Positions 23,449 to 33,900 of a stretch of 64,000 bases of DNA are shown here, piece by piece. Where the stretch lies: contig USQQ01000002.1 in NCBI GenBank assembly GCA_900556875.1, positions 62,001 through 126,000 of the forward strand, read 5' to 3'. The stretch comes from an uncultured Collinsella sp. GTDB taxonomy: Bacteria; Actinomycetota; Coriobacteriia; Coriobacteriales; Coriobacteriaceae. Every line of letters starts with the position of its first letter. The stretch's first letter is position 1. A program made the position numbers and the translations under genes. The notes under the pieces are model-generated. The model did not search any database. It was not told the DNA's origin and saw only the letters and a list, made by a program, of their open reading frames with translations.

Positions 23449-26400
23449 TTAGCGCCCGTCGCCGCCCAGCAGCGCCAGAACATCTTCGCGGGTAAACAGC
23501 GCCGACGAGATGCCGTCGCCGCCGAGCACGCTGTTGACCAGGTCGCGCTTGGACTCCTGCATCTGCATAATGCGCTCCTCGATCGTGTCCTTGGCGATGA
23601 GCTTGTACACGGTCACGGTATGTTGCTGGCCAATACGGTGCGCGCGGTCGGTCGCCTGGTCCTGCGCTGCCACGTTCCACCACGGGTCGTAGTGGATGAC
23701 CACGTCGGCCGCCGTCAGGTTAAGGCCCACGCCGCCCGCCTTGAGCGAAATCAAAAAGACCGGAACCTCGCCCGCTTGGAACTGCGCGACCATCTTGGCG
23801 CGGCTCTCCTTAGACGAAGCGCCCGTGAGCTTAAGGAAGGCGATGTCCTCCTTGGCCAAGCGCTTACCGATGATATCGAGCATACCCGTAAACTGGCTGA
23901 ACAACAGGATGCGATGCCCGCCGTCGAGTGCGCCGTGCACGAGCTCCATACACGTATCGAGCTTGGCGCTCCCCGCCTTGTAATCCTCGTAGTGTAGACG
24001 CGGGTCGCAGCAGATCTGGCGCAGCTTGGTGAGCTCGGCGAGCACCTTGAGCTTGTCCTTCTTAAACTCCCCAGCCTCGCGGTGCTGCACCTGCTGGGCG
24101 ATGCGGTCCTGGTTGGCCAGGTAGAGCTTGCGTTGCTCGCCGGTAAGCTGTGCCATCACCGTGTCTTCGATCTTTTCGGGCAGGTCGGCCACCACGTCTT
24201 CCTTAACGCGACGCAGCACAAACGGCGACACGAGCGCCTGCAGGCGAGCGGCGCTATCGCCCTCGGCATGCTCGACCGGGCTTTCGAATCGCTTTGCAAA
24301 CGATTCACGCGTGCCCAGCAGGCCCGGCATCAAAAAGTCGAAGATGCTCCAGAGCTCGGATAGGCGGTTTTCGATGGGCGTGCCCGTCAGGGCAAAGCGC
24401 ACGCCGGCAGGCAGGCGCTTGGCGGCGCGCGCCACCTGCGTGAGCGGATTTTTAATGTACTGTGCCTCATCGAGCACCACGCGGGCAAAATCCTGCTCGA
24501 CGTACTCGTCGATATCGCGCCGCATAAGGTCATACGACGTCACGACCACGCTATGCTCGGCCACGCCGGCGATCTGCACGCGGCGTTGAGCCTTGGCGCC
24601 CACAATGGCGCACACATCGAGCGACGGGGCAAAGCGCTCCAGCTCGGCAGTCCAGTTGTACACGAGTGAGGCCGGGCATACCACGAGCGTGGGCTTGGTG
24701 TCCCCCGCCTCCACGCGCGCCAGAATATGCGCAATCATCTGGAGCGTTTTGCCCAGGCCCATGTCGTCGGCCAAGATGCCGCCAAGGCCCAGGTGTTCAA
24801 GCGAGCCGAGCCACTGGTATCCGTCGACCTGGTAGCCGCGCATCGTTGCCTTGAGCGATGCCGGCACCGTAAAGTCCATCTTGCCGAGCGTGTCCAGGCG
24901 CTCGACGGTACGGCGGAACGCAGCGTCGCGATCGGCCTCGAGCGCCGGCGTGCGTGCGAGCATGCTGTCGACGAACAGGGTGCTCGACGCGGGAAGCGAC
25001 ACGCCGTCGAGCAGGTCGACGGCATCGACACCCAGGTCCTCGGCAAGGCCAAACGCGGCGCGCGCTCCCTCGTCCAGGCGAATGATGTCGCCGGACGTAA
25101 GGCGCGCAAACGTTTGATGGCGCTTGTACGAATCGAGATAGACGGCAAGGTCCGCGGCCGAAAGCCCGCTCGCGCCCAGCTCGACATCGAGCAGATTGCT
25201 CTTAACGGTCGCACGAACCGAGAGCTTGGGCGCGGGGCGGACCGAAATCTGGCGCAGACGGTCGCTAAGCATGACCTCACCCAGCTCGGACAGGGCGGAC
25301 AGGCCCTCGGTCAGCAGGCAGAACAAGCGGGCGTCATCGCGCTCCTCAAACGCCAGACCGCCCTCGTAGAAATCGAAGTACAGGGCCGCCGTATCCATAA
25401 CGCGAAACTCCGCCACCTCGTCGCGGGGTGGCACACCGGGGCGCTGCTCTTCGAAGGGGCTGCCCGGAGCGCCCAGGCCAAAGAGATCCGCCGACCAGTC
25501 GCCGTAGGTAACCGTAATCTTGCAGGTCACGAGCCCATCGTCGACGCCGATTGCCATGGCAAAGCTCGGCTCGGGCGCCACGGTATCGAGCGCAGCGGGC
25601 GCGGTAAGGTCGGTATAGTCGCGCAAAATGGGCAGCGCCATACGGCAGAACTCCCCCACCTGCTCGGCGGCAATATGGGCGGGCGTGCGGCACGGCAGCA
25701 AGCGCGACAAAAAAGGTGCGGCATGCTGAGCAAATGCAGCGTCGGTACGGCGCGCGCGGCGCGTGTCAACCAAGTAGGCGGCATCGCCCGACGCAAAGCA
25801 GTACATATCGGCGGGCAGGCGCAGGTCATAGCTACCACCAGCCGCCGGCGCGATTTTGGCGGCAAGCAGCGGTGGGCGCTTAGCGGATGCCTCGTCCTCC
25901 CCTTGCGGAGACAGCTCAACCGCCACGTCGTAGGTGCGATGCGTCGTCATCCCCCGCGACCAGGCGGGCTCAAAGGAGATGGTCTGGCCGCGCAGCAGGT
26001 CCAGCACATATACGATGCTATGCTCGGACAGCGGCAACTGACGCTCGGCAACAAAACCGCTGCGGGCAAAGTCGTACGACGCCGAACGCGAGCTTGTGAT
26101 GTCATCGAGATAGGCAACTGTCGTCGCAACAAGGTTGAGCAGCTTTGCCGATGTTTCGTCAAAGGCCTCAGGTGAATGGACAAACGTGAGCTTCTTGCCA
26201 TAGGAGAACGTGCCGCCGCGCACGTAGGCATCGGCCATGCCGTCGATGTCCTTGACCACGTAGGACACCGATCCACAGCGAATGCGGAACTCGAGCGCCC
26301 AGCTAAAGCGGTCAGCGAACAGCGGATTGTAGTACGGCACCAACGAGGGCTCCAACGCCGCTTTGGGAGCGTCGGGATCAACGGCACCGGCAAGCTTGCG

Positions 26401-26913
26401 GCGCATGCTCGCCAGCTCATCCATGCGCGCGTCCGAAAGATCGGAAAGCGCCGCCACAAGGCTCGGGCTCGTGGGGACGGGCGCCGGGAAGGGAAAGTTG
26501 GGGTTGACGGCCGGCGCGGCGGACGCGGCGCGCGCGGGCTGTTTCGGCTGCGCCGTAAACGTGCGAACCGGCGTGCGCAAACCTTCGACGGGCTCGGCGC
26601 CGCTGGCATCCAAATACGCCAGCGCCGTGGCAATGGCGTGCTTACACATACCGGGATAGCGGTATGCGGCGGGGCAGTCGCAGTCGTAGTCGATAACCTC
26701 GTGCTCGTCCATGTCGAGCGCCACGTGCGTCTTGTACAGGTCACCGCGCGAGCCGCGCACCGTGCCCTCGACCGTCACGTTTTTGGAGAAGCGCGAGCCG
26801 CTGTCCTCAAACGATAGCACGGCACCGTTGAGCATGAGCGAGCGGCCCTTCATAAAGGTGCCGCTCAGCGCCGCCTCTTTCCGGAGCGCCTGCACAAACG
26901 TCCCCTGCGCCAT
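23449..26913 (-). CDS. SNF2-family DEAD/DEAH helicase with SWIM zinc finger
   Basis: 1154 residues. An N-terminal SWIM finger ('YDCDCPAAYRYPGMCKHAIA', CxC...CxH, near residue 80) may bind DNA or protein. The SNF2 ATPase has Walker A 'ADDMGLGKTLQ', 'VVCPASLVYNW', DEAQ box 'VVLDEAQYIKN' and 'LTGTPIENRLSELWSIFDFL'. The second RecA lobe has 'ILLFSQFTGMLDIIGKRL' and 'VIHYDPWWNVAAQDQATDRAHRIGQ'. Bacterial relatives act as dsDNA translocases in transcription recycling or repair; the exact role here is unknown. GGAGG precedes the ATG at 26913. It begins 28 bases after dnaE, and the two are likely co-transcribed. Confidence 0.93.
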   Translation of the reverse strand: MAQGTFVQALRKEAALSGTFMKGRSLMLNGAVLSFEDSGSRFSKNVTVEGTVRGSRGDLYKTHVALDMDEHEVIDYDCDCPAAYRYPGMCKHAIATALAYLDASGAEPVEGLRTPVRTFTAQPKQPARAASAAPAVNPNFPFPAPVPTSPSLVAALSDLSDARMDELASMRRKLAGAVDPDAPKAALEPSLVPYYNPLFADRFSWALEFRIRCGSVSYVVKDIDGMADAYVRGGTFSYGKKLTFVHSPEAFDETSAKLLNLVATTVAYLDDITSSRSASYDFARSGFVAERQLPLSEHSIVYVLDLLRGQTISFEPAWSRGMTTHRTYDVAVELSPQGEDEASAKRPPLLAAKIAPAAGGSYDLRLPADMYCFASGDAAYLVDTRRARRTDAAFAQHAAPFLSRLLPCRTPAHIAAEQVGEFCRMALPILRDYTDLTAPAALDTVAPEPSFAMAIGVDDGLVTCKITVTYGDWSADLFGLGAPGSPFEEQRPGVPPRDEVAEFRVMDTAALYFDFYEGGLAFEERDDARLFCLLTEGLSALSELGEVMLSDRLRQISVRPAPKLSVRATVKSNLLDVELGASGLSAADLAVYLDSYKRHQTFARLTSGDIIRLDEGARAAFGLAEDLGVDAVDLLDGVSLPASSTLFVDSMLARTPALEADRDAAFRRTVERLDTLGKMDFTVPASLKATMRGYQVDGYQWLGSLEHLGLGGILADDMGLGKTLQMIAHILARVEAGDTKPTLVVCPASLVYNWTAELERFAPSLDVCAIVGAKAQRRVQIAGVAEHSVVVTSYDLMRRDIDEYVEQDFARVVLDEAQYIKNPLTQVARAAKRLPAGVRFALTGTPIENRLSELWSIFDFLMPGLLGTRESFAKRFESPVEHAEGDSAARLQALVSPFVLRRVKEDVVADLPEKIEDTVMAQLTGEQRKLYLANQDRIAQQVQHREAGEFKKDKLKVLAELTKLRQICCDPRLHYEDYKAGSAKLDTCMELVHGALDGGHRILLFSQFTGMLDIIGKRLAKEDIAFLKLTGASSKESRAKMVAQFQAGEVPVFLISLKAGGVGLNLTAADVVIHYDPWWNVAAQDQATDRAHRIGQQHTVTVYKLIAKDTIEERIMQMQESKRDLVNSVLGGDGISSALFTREDVLALLGGDGR

Positions 26914-26941
26914 CACTTCCTCCAATCTCACCCGGGGTAGC

Positions 26942-29900
26942 TTAGATCACCGTCACGCGACCCTGGTTACCCACAATGGCCTTGGCCTCGGCCAGCAGCG
27001 GAATCGAACGCGCGTTGACCTTGGCAGGTACCTCGGCACGCAGCACGCGCCCGTCCACCTGCTCGATAAAGATCTCCACGCGGTCGCCGCCCGGGTTAGC
27101 GGTGAGCACCGTGGCCAGGCGCGCCATATTGCCCTGGCTAAAGCGGCTGTTGGGCACCATGACCTCAAACACCTTGGGCTTGTTGTTCTCCTCGTTAAGC
27201 TCGAGCGGCACGATCTCCTGCGCGATGATCTGGTCGCCGCGGTCCGAGCGCTCGAGTTTGCCCTTAATGCGCACAAAGGCATCGGACAGCTGCGCGCCGG
27301 TCTCGGGATCGACCTCGCCGTACAGGTACCCCTCGGCCTCTTTATAGGTCTTGGGGAACACGACGACGGTGGCCTCGCCTTCCATGTCCTCGAGCTGCAC
27401 GATGCCCATGGGGTCACCGTTTTTGGTCACGCGCTTGGACACGCTCGAGACCATACCGGCCCACCACAGCGCCTTGCCCTCGGGAATCTCCTGGTTGATG
27501 GTGCCGCCCGTAGGATTCTGAACCTCGTAGCCGGTGTCGATCTGCGAGAACGAGAAGTCGCGCGCCTTGGCTAGTGCATATTCAAACGGGCGCAGCGGGT
27601 GGTCCGAGACATAGATGCCCAGAACTTCCTTCTCCTGGCTCAGCTTAAGGTGGCGGTCCCATTCCTGGCCATCCGGATCGGGCACGCTCACCTCAAAGCC
27701 CGAGCCCTCAACGTCGCCAAACATGTCGAAGAACGACGTCTGGCCGCTCGCGCGATCCTTCTGGCGCTTCACCGCGGCATCGATGATGTTCTCGGGGTTG
27801 TTCTTATCCACAAAGTGCATCATCTGGCGACGCGGATACCCCGTGGAGTCGAAGGCGCCTGCCTTGATGAGCGATTCGATCACGCGGCGGTTGGCCTGGC
27901 TCGAGTCCACGCGCTCGACAAAGTCGTGCAGCGTCTTAAACGGGCCGCCCGCCTCGCGCTCGGCGATAATCGCCTGCGCCACGCCGGTGCCCACGCCGCG
28001 GATGCCGGCCAGACCAAAGCGCACGCCCTCCTTGGTAGCCGTGAACTCGGTACCGGACTCGTTGACATCTGGCGACAGCACGGGGATGCCGTCGTGACGG
28101 CATGCCGAGACGTAGTGCACGATCTTGTCGGTCTTGCCCGTATAGGACGTCAGAACGGCCGCCATGTACTCGTGCGGATAGTGCGCCTTGAGCCACGCCG
28201 TCTGCATAACCAGAATGGCATAGCCGGCGGAGTGCGACTTGTTGAAGGCGTAGGACGCGAACTCGAGAACATCGTCCCAAATCTTCTGGGCGACCTCGCG
28301 CGTGTAGTTATTCTTGATAGCGCCGTTCATCCAGTGGTCGTAGGTGGTCTCGTCCGAGCCATCCTCCCAGTGAAGCACCGTCGACGTGAGCAGCTTGATC
28401 TTTTTCTTAGCCACGGGCTTACGGATACGCGAGTCCGATTCGCCCTTGGAGAAGCCGCACATCTCGACGGAGATGAGCATAACCTGCTCCTGGTAGACCA
28501 TGGTGCCGTAGGTTTCGCCCAGGATGTCGTCCAGGCGGTCGTCGTAGGAGACGGCCGGCTCCTTGCCGTTCATACGGTTGATGTAGGACGAGACCATGCC
28601 GGCGCCCAGCGGGCCCGGGCGGTACAGGGCGATCAATGCTACGACGTGCTTGTACTCGGTGGGCTTCATGTTCTTGATCGTGGCCGTCATGCCGGCGGAC
28701 TCGACCTGGAAGACGCCGGCAGTGTGACCGGAGCCCATGAGCTTAAAGATCTCGGGATCGTCAAAGGGGATCTCTTCCTCTTTGATGTCGATACCGAAGT
28801 TCTTTTTGATGTTTGCCTTGGCCTTGGAGATAACCGTCAGCGTGCGCAGGCCCAAGAAGTCCATCTTGAGCAGGCCCATGTCGGCAACGGTATGGCCCTC
28901 GTACTGGGTAATCTCGACGCCGCCCTTGGTGTCGAGCTTGGTGGGCACATGTTCGTTGACGGGGTCGCGGCAGATCAGAACGGCGCACGCGTGCACGCCC
29001 TCGCCACGGGTGAGGCCCTCAATCGAGAGCGCCGTGTCGATGATGCGGCGGGCGTCGTCGTCCTTTTTATATGCCTCAGCAAAATCGGGGTTAAACAGAT
29101 CCTCTTTGCCGGGTTGCTTTTCGAGCACCTGCTTGAGCTTGACCTTGGGATCGCTCGAGACCATCTTGGACAGGCGCTGGCCCATGTAGACCGGGTAGTC
29201 CAGGACGCGCGCGGCGTCGTTGATAGCCTGCTTGGCCTTAATGGTCGAGTAGGTGATGACGTGGGTGACCTTCTCGGGGCCGTAGAGCTGGCGAACGTGC
29301 TCCACGACCTCGAGGCGCCGCTCATCGTCGAAGTCCATATCGATATCGGGCATCTCGGTACGCTGCGGGGACAGGAACCTCTCGAACATCAGGCCGTTCT
29401 CGAGCGGATCGAACGCGGTGATGTTCATGGCGTAGGCGACGATAGCGCCGGCAGCCGAGCCACGGCCGGGGCCGACGCCGATGCCGTTGTCCTTGGCCCA
29501 TTGCACGTACTCGGCGACGATCAAAAAGTAGGCGGCAAAGCCCTTGTCGCAGATGACCTTGTATTCGTACTCAAAGCGCTCTTTGATGTTGACGCCACCG
29601 ATCTCGCGCGTGGCCCAGTCGTCACCGTAGTGCTGGCGCAGGCCCTTCTCGCACTCGCGGCGGAACTGGCTCTCGTGCGTCTCGCCGGGATCGAGCAACG
29701 GGAAGCGCGGCAGGATGATGGAGTCCCAGTCGAGCTCGACGTAGCACTTGTCGGCGATCTCGAGCGTGTTGTCGCAGGCCTCGGGGCAATACGGGAACAT
29801 CGCCCGCATCTCCTCCTCGGTCTTCATGTAAAACTCCGAGCCAGTCATGCGCATGCGGTTGGGGTCGTCGACTTTGGCGTTCATGCCAATGCACATGATG

Positions 29901-30745
29901 ACGTCCTGCACGGGCGCGTCCTCGCGGCGCAGGTAGTGGAAGTCGTTGGTGGCGATAACCTTGACGCCCACCTGCTTGGCGATGTCAATGAGCGTGCGGT
30001 CCATCTGCTCATCGGTCAGGCCGTTGTCGGTGGTGATGCCGTGTTCCTGGATCTCGATATAAAAATCGCCGGGCTCGAAGGTGTCACGGAAGGTCTCGGC
30101 CCACTTGATGGCGCCCTCCATGTCACCACGGTCGATGTATTTGGGGATGATGCCGGCGATGCAGGCGCTCGTGCAGATCATGCCCTTGGCGTGGCGGCGC
30201 AGGTTGTCGAGCGTCACGCGCGGCTTGTAGTAAAAGCCCTGCACGGCGGCCTCGGAGACCGTCTGCATCAGGTTGACGTAGCCCTCCTGGTCCTTGGCCA
30301 GAAGGATCATGTGGTAGAGCTCGGGCTTATGGTCGCGGGCGAGCGTCTCGTCCGGCGTAAAGTAGACCTCGCACCCAAAGATGGGTTTGATGACCAGGGG
30401 CGGCTTGAGCTCGTCGATGTTGCCCTTCTCGTCCCACATGGCCATGTCCTTCACATACTGGGCATGCTCGCGCGGGCTTGCCTCGGGGTCGGGCTCCACC
30501 AGCTCGTCGCGGCGGTCCTTTTCCAAGAAGGCCTTGTCGTGGCTCCAGGTTTTGTACTCGGGCGTGTTGTGGTTGACGGCGTCGCAGGCCAGCGCCAGGT
30601 CGGGCACGCCATACATGTAGCCGTGGTCGGTAATGGCCACGGCGGGCATGCCAAGCTCAACGGCACGGTTGACCATATCCTGGATACGGGTTGCGCCGTC
30701 GAGCATGGAGAAAACAGTGTGATTGTGCAGATGGACGAATGCCAT
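26942..30745 (-). CDS. dnaE: DNA polymerase III subunit alpha
   Basis: A 1267-residue replicative polymerase. The N-terminal PHP domain starts MAFVHLHNHTVFSMLDGATR. The palm carries the catalytic 'PDIDMDFDDERR' and 'GPGRGSAAGAIVAYAMNI'. 'FNKSHSAGYAILVMQTAWLKAHYP' and C-terminal HhH and OB regions follow. The fingers region, where most DnaEs read 'RRAMGKKK', is here 'RIRKPVAKKKIKLLTS' with a longer acidic insert ('WEDGSDETTYDHW'), so the protein is somewhat longer than usual. No intein is present. GGAG precedes the ATG. Confidence 0.97.
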   Translation of the reverse strand: MAFVHLHNHTVFSMLDGATRIQDMVNRAVELGMPAVAITDHGYMYGVPDLALACDAVNHNTPEYKTWSHDKAFLEKDRRDELVEPDPEASPREHAQYVKDMAMWDEKGNIDELKPPLVIKPIFGCEVYFTPDETLARDHKPELYHMILLAKDQEGYVNLMQTVSEAAVQGFYYKPRVTLDNLRRHAKGMICTSACIAGIIPKYIDRGDMEGAIKWAETFRDTFEPGDFYIEIQEHGITTDNGLTDEQMDRTLIDIAKQVGVKVIATNDFHYLRREDAPVQDVIMCIGMNAKVDDPNRMRMTGSEFYMKTEEEMRAMFPYCPEACDNTLEIADKCYVELDWDSIILPRFPLLDPGETHESQFRRECEKGLRQHYGDDWATREIGGVNIKERFEYEYKVICDKGFAAYFLIVAEYVQWAKDNGIGVGPGRGSAAGAIVAYAMNITAFDPLENGLMFERFLSPQRTEMPDIDMDFDDERRLEVVEHVRQLYGPEKVTHVITYSTIKAKQAINDAARVLDYPVYMGQRLSKMVSSDPKVKLKQVLEKQPGKEDLFNPDFAEAYKKDDDARRIIDTALSIEGLTRGEGVHACAVLICRDPVNEHVPTKLDTKGGVEITQYEGHTVADMGLLKMDFLGLRTLTVISKAKANIKKNFGIDIKEEEIPFDDPEIFKLMGSGHTAGVFQVESAGMTATIKNMKPTEYKHVVALIALYRPGPLGAGMVSSYINRMNGKEPAVSYDDRLDDILGETYGTMVYQEQVMLISVEMCGFSKGESDSRIRKPVAKKKIKLLTSTVLHWEDGSDETTYDHWMNGAIKNNYTREVAQKIWDDVLEFASYAFNKSHSAGYAILVMQTAWLKAHYPHEYMAAVLTSYTGKTDKIVHYVSACRHDGIPVLSPDVNESGTEFTATKEGVRFGLAGIRGVGTGVAQAIIAEREAGGPFKTLHDFVERVDSSQANRRVIESLIKAGAFDSTGYPRRQMMHFVDKNNPENIIDAAVKRQKDRASGQTSFFDMFGDVEGSGFEVSVPDPDGQEWDRHLKLSQEKEVLGIYVSDHPLRPFEYALAKARDFSFSQIDTGYEVQNPTGGTINQEIPEGKALWWAGMVSSVSKRVTKNGDPMGIVQLEDMEGEATVVVFPKTYKEAEGYLYGEVDPETGAQLSDAFVRIKGKLERSDRGDQIIAQEIVPLELNEENNKPKVFEVMVPNSRFSQGNMARLATVLTANPGGDRVEIFIEQVDGRVLRAEVPAKVNARSIPLLAEAKAIVGNQGRVTVI

Positions 30746-30846
30746 GTGATGAGCTCCGATGCGGGTTCGTGTTCTGACTGAACGATTTTACCCCACGGCA
30801 CGGACAGCACCCGAACCTAGCCAAACCCACACGGCTACTCACGCAG

Positions 30847-30909
30847 TTGCGGTGAAATGCGGACTGTTTGGCAGCTTTTTTGGCCAAAACAGTCCGTATT
30901 CCACCGCAA
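30847..30909. repeat. Long imperfect palindrome between addA and dnaE
   Basis: TTGCGGTGAAATGCGGACTG pairs with the reverse complement ending at 30909, with about three mismatches over 25 bases. The loop includes a T6 run. It lies 11 bases after the addA stop and may act as its terminator, although no T-tract follows the stem on that strand. Its shape is also that of a dispersed palindromic (REP-like) repeat. Confidence 0.65.
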
Positions 30910-30920
30910 GTTATTGAGGG

Positions 30921-33900
30921 CTAGAGGCTGTAGGTGACCACCTGAGGCTCGCACGGGTTGGCGGGGTCGACTTGCTCCACGCGGACGAACTTGACGGTCA
31001 CGGCCTCAAAGCCCGTCTTGTGCAGAACATCGGCGTAGGCACGCGCCTGCAGGGCGTGCTTCTCCTGCAGCTGTTCCGACGTCTCGTCCGGTGTGCCGCC
31101 TGTCTTGTAATCGATGACCAGTGCGCGTGACGGATCGGCCGGGTCGGTGGCCAGTGCATCGATGGCGCCCTCGGCATAGGCACCGTAGCGAGCGATGTCC
31201 TCGTCCTCGCAGCCCAGCGAAAAGAACGGCACCTCGGCGCGAACGCACGGCCACGCGAGCAGGTCGGCACGAACAGCCGACTTGAGCCAGCGGTCCAGGG
31301 CAACGTCGAAGCGTTCGCGCTGCTCCGGCGTCAGGCACCACAGGCGCGCCAGCGCATCGGCACGCTCAGCGGGCAGCTCATCGGCACCCATCTCGATGAG
31401 CCACTGGCAGGCAGCGTGGAAGGCCGAGCCCAGCGCCATGGGTTTGCCGACGGGCTCAACGGCGGCCACGTCTGCATCCGTCATCTCGGAACCATCCGAC
31501 TCCACATCATCGCCAGCCTCGTCCATGGGCACGCGTGCCTCGGCGGCACGGTCCTCGGCCTCGGTATGCAGCGCCGCGGCAATTGACGAGTAGCTGTACG
31601 AATCGCGCGCCGGATACGGGCAGATGCCCATGCGCACGCCCACCGCCTGGGGATACACGAGCTCAAACGCATCGGGCTCAGGGTCGGCAGGACCGGGAAC
31701 GGCGGCGCGGGCATCTGCACCGGCACCCTCCGGCTCCGCATCGCCGCGAACAAGCCTGCCCTCGGCATCCAGTGAAGCGTTGGCCTCAAACGCCTGCTCG
31801 CCAAACGTAAAGTCCGCCAGCGAAATGAGCTCGTAGTCGCCCGGCTGGGAGTTGTCGAACACCAAACGGTCGCTATCGAGCTGCGGCATGTCCAGGCTGT
31901 CGGTCGGCAGGATGCGGCGCAGCACGTCGTAGGTCAGATCCGTCTCGACATCGAAGGTCGGCGCGCACACCTTGCCGCGGCTCACGCCGACATCCATCGC
32001 CAGAATGACCAGCTCGCGCGCTCGCGTCATGGCGACATAGAGCAAGCGAGCCCGCTCCTCGAGCGAAAGCTGCAGGTCGTGGTTGCGCAGGCGAACGAAT
32101 GCCTCGGCGGGAGAACCCGTCGCGCAGACATCCTCCATGAGCTCCGGCGGCAACCATAGCGACGTGCCCTTACCCTTAAACGCATGCTCAAACTGCTTTT
32201 TGACGTCATCGCCCTTTACGAACGTGCCGTCCGCGAGTTTAACGCCGTCGAAGCGCGCCGGCAGCGCCACGACCTGCGCTCCGCCCTCGACACGCCCCAT
32301 CTGAGCCGCACCCGAGGACTTACGCACGCCAAAGCACTCCGCAACCGCCACGACCGGATACTCCAGGCCCTTGGAGGCATGCACCGTCATGATGCGCACC
32401 GCGCCGTCGCCCTCCTCGTTGAGGGCACCCGGGGCCTCCTTGCCCGCCAAGAAGCGGTCGAAGGCAAGCGCAATGGAACGCGGCGAGTTACCGAACTCGG
32501 CCTCCGCCTCGGCCACGGCATCGAGCGCCTTAAGCACGTTGGCGGCAATGGCCCTGCCCTCGGGACCACGCTGTGCCAGACGCACAAACCAGCCGGAGGC
32601 GTTGACAGTATCGCGCGCGATGGCGGCGAACGAATCGCGCCCCACACGGCGAAGCGCGTAGCGCAGCACCTCGCGGGCGCGCGTCACGAGCGGCAAGTCT
32701 TGCAAACCCGGCACATCGAAATCGCTCATGATACCCGCATCGATGTTGCGGCGCGAGGTCTCCCCCGTCTGGTCGTCCAGCTTGGTCGCCAGCGCCAGGA
32801 ACTCCTGGGCGCCGAGCGCAAACATCGGCGAGGCGAGCAGCGGCATAAGGCCCTGCGCCGTATCGGCCGGATTGGCGAGTGCGCAGACCAGGGCACGCAC
32901 CGTCTGCACCTCGGCTGCCTGGGCAAAGACCGAGCCGCCTGCGATCACGCAGTCGAGCCCCTGGTCGCGGAAGGCCTGCGCATAGACATCGGCGTTGGTC
33001 ATGCGGCCCAGCAGCAGGACCATGCTGCCCTGGGGCTGGCCCGCTTTAACGAGTGCTTGGAATCGCTCCGCAATCGCGCGAGCTTTCGCCTGCGTTCGCT
33101 CCTGCGTACTGCCACCGGCAACGAGCAGCGCCTGGCGGCGCGATGCCTTCGCCTTGAGCTTGTCCTCGCGTTCGTCGCTCGGTTCAAGATCCAAGAACCC
33201 CTGCATCAAACCACCGGTGTCGCCGTCAAAGACGCGCGCCACATAGCGCAGCACCTCGTCGTGGCTGCGGAAGTTGCGTACAAGCTTGACGAGCTCGCCG
33301 GCGGGGGCATCGGACGTGGCGACCGTCTCGGGCGCCGTCGTCGAACCCACCTTGCGCTCCTGGCGACGGAACACCTCGACCTCTGCCCCACGGAAGCGAT
33401 AGATGGACTGCTGTGCATCGCCCACGGTGCACAGCGCGCGCTCCCCCGCACCCGTCAGATAGCGAATCAAATCGACCTGCATCTGGTCGGTATCCTGAAA
33501 CTCATCGATCATGACCATCTTAAAGCGGCCTTCATAGGCCGCTCGAATAGCCGGGTAGTCGCGCAGCGCCTCATGCGCCATGCGGAGCAAGTCGTTGTTA
33601 TCGAGCGCGGACTGATCTGCCTTGAGTGCGCGGTACTCCGCCTCCACAGCACGGGCAAGCCCCACCAGCGCATCGAGCGCCGGACTGCCGCAGGCAAGCA
33701 CAATATTGACAAACGCATCGGCGGCCTCGGCCTTGAGCAGCTCCACCTGCTCCTTAGGGAATGCCTTGCTCGCCCGAGGCATGGTACACGACATCATGAG
33801 TCGCGCCGCATCGGTCATGGTCTTGCCGCTCGCCTCGAACGCGTCGATGGCATCGAGCGCCGTCTGCGCCTTCTCGGTCGCGGCCTTGCTTGCGCCCAAC

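Noticed and set aside
26942..30745. Intein in dnaE
   Set aside because: The extra length is explained by the fingers insert and terminal regions; no splicing-block Cys/His-Asn motifs are seen.
27599..30781. 1060-codon rightward frame opposite dnaE
   Set aside because: A frame kept open by high-GC third positions. The leftward strand encodes unmistakable DnaE motifs over the same bases, and the rightward translation is low-complexity with no known domain.
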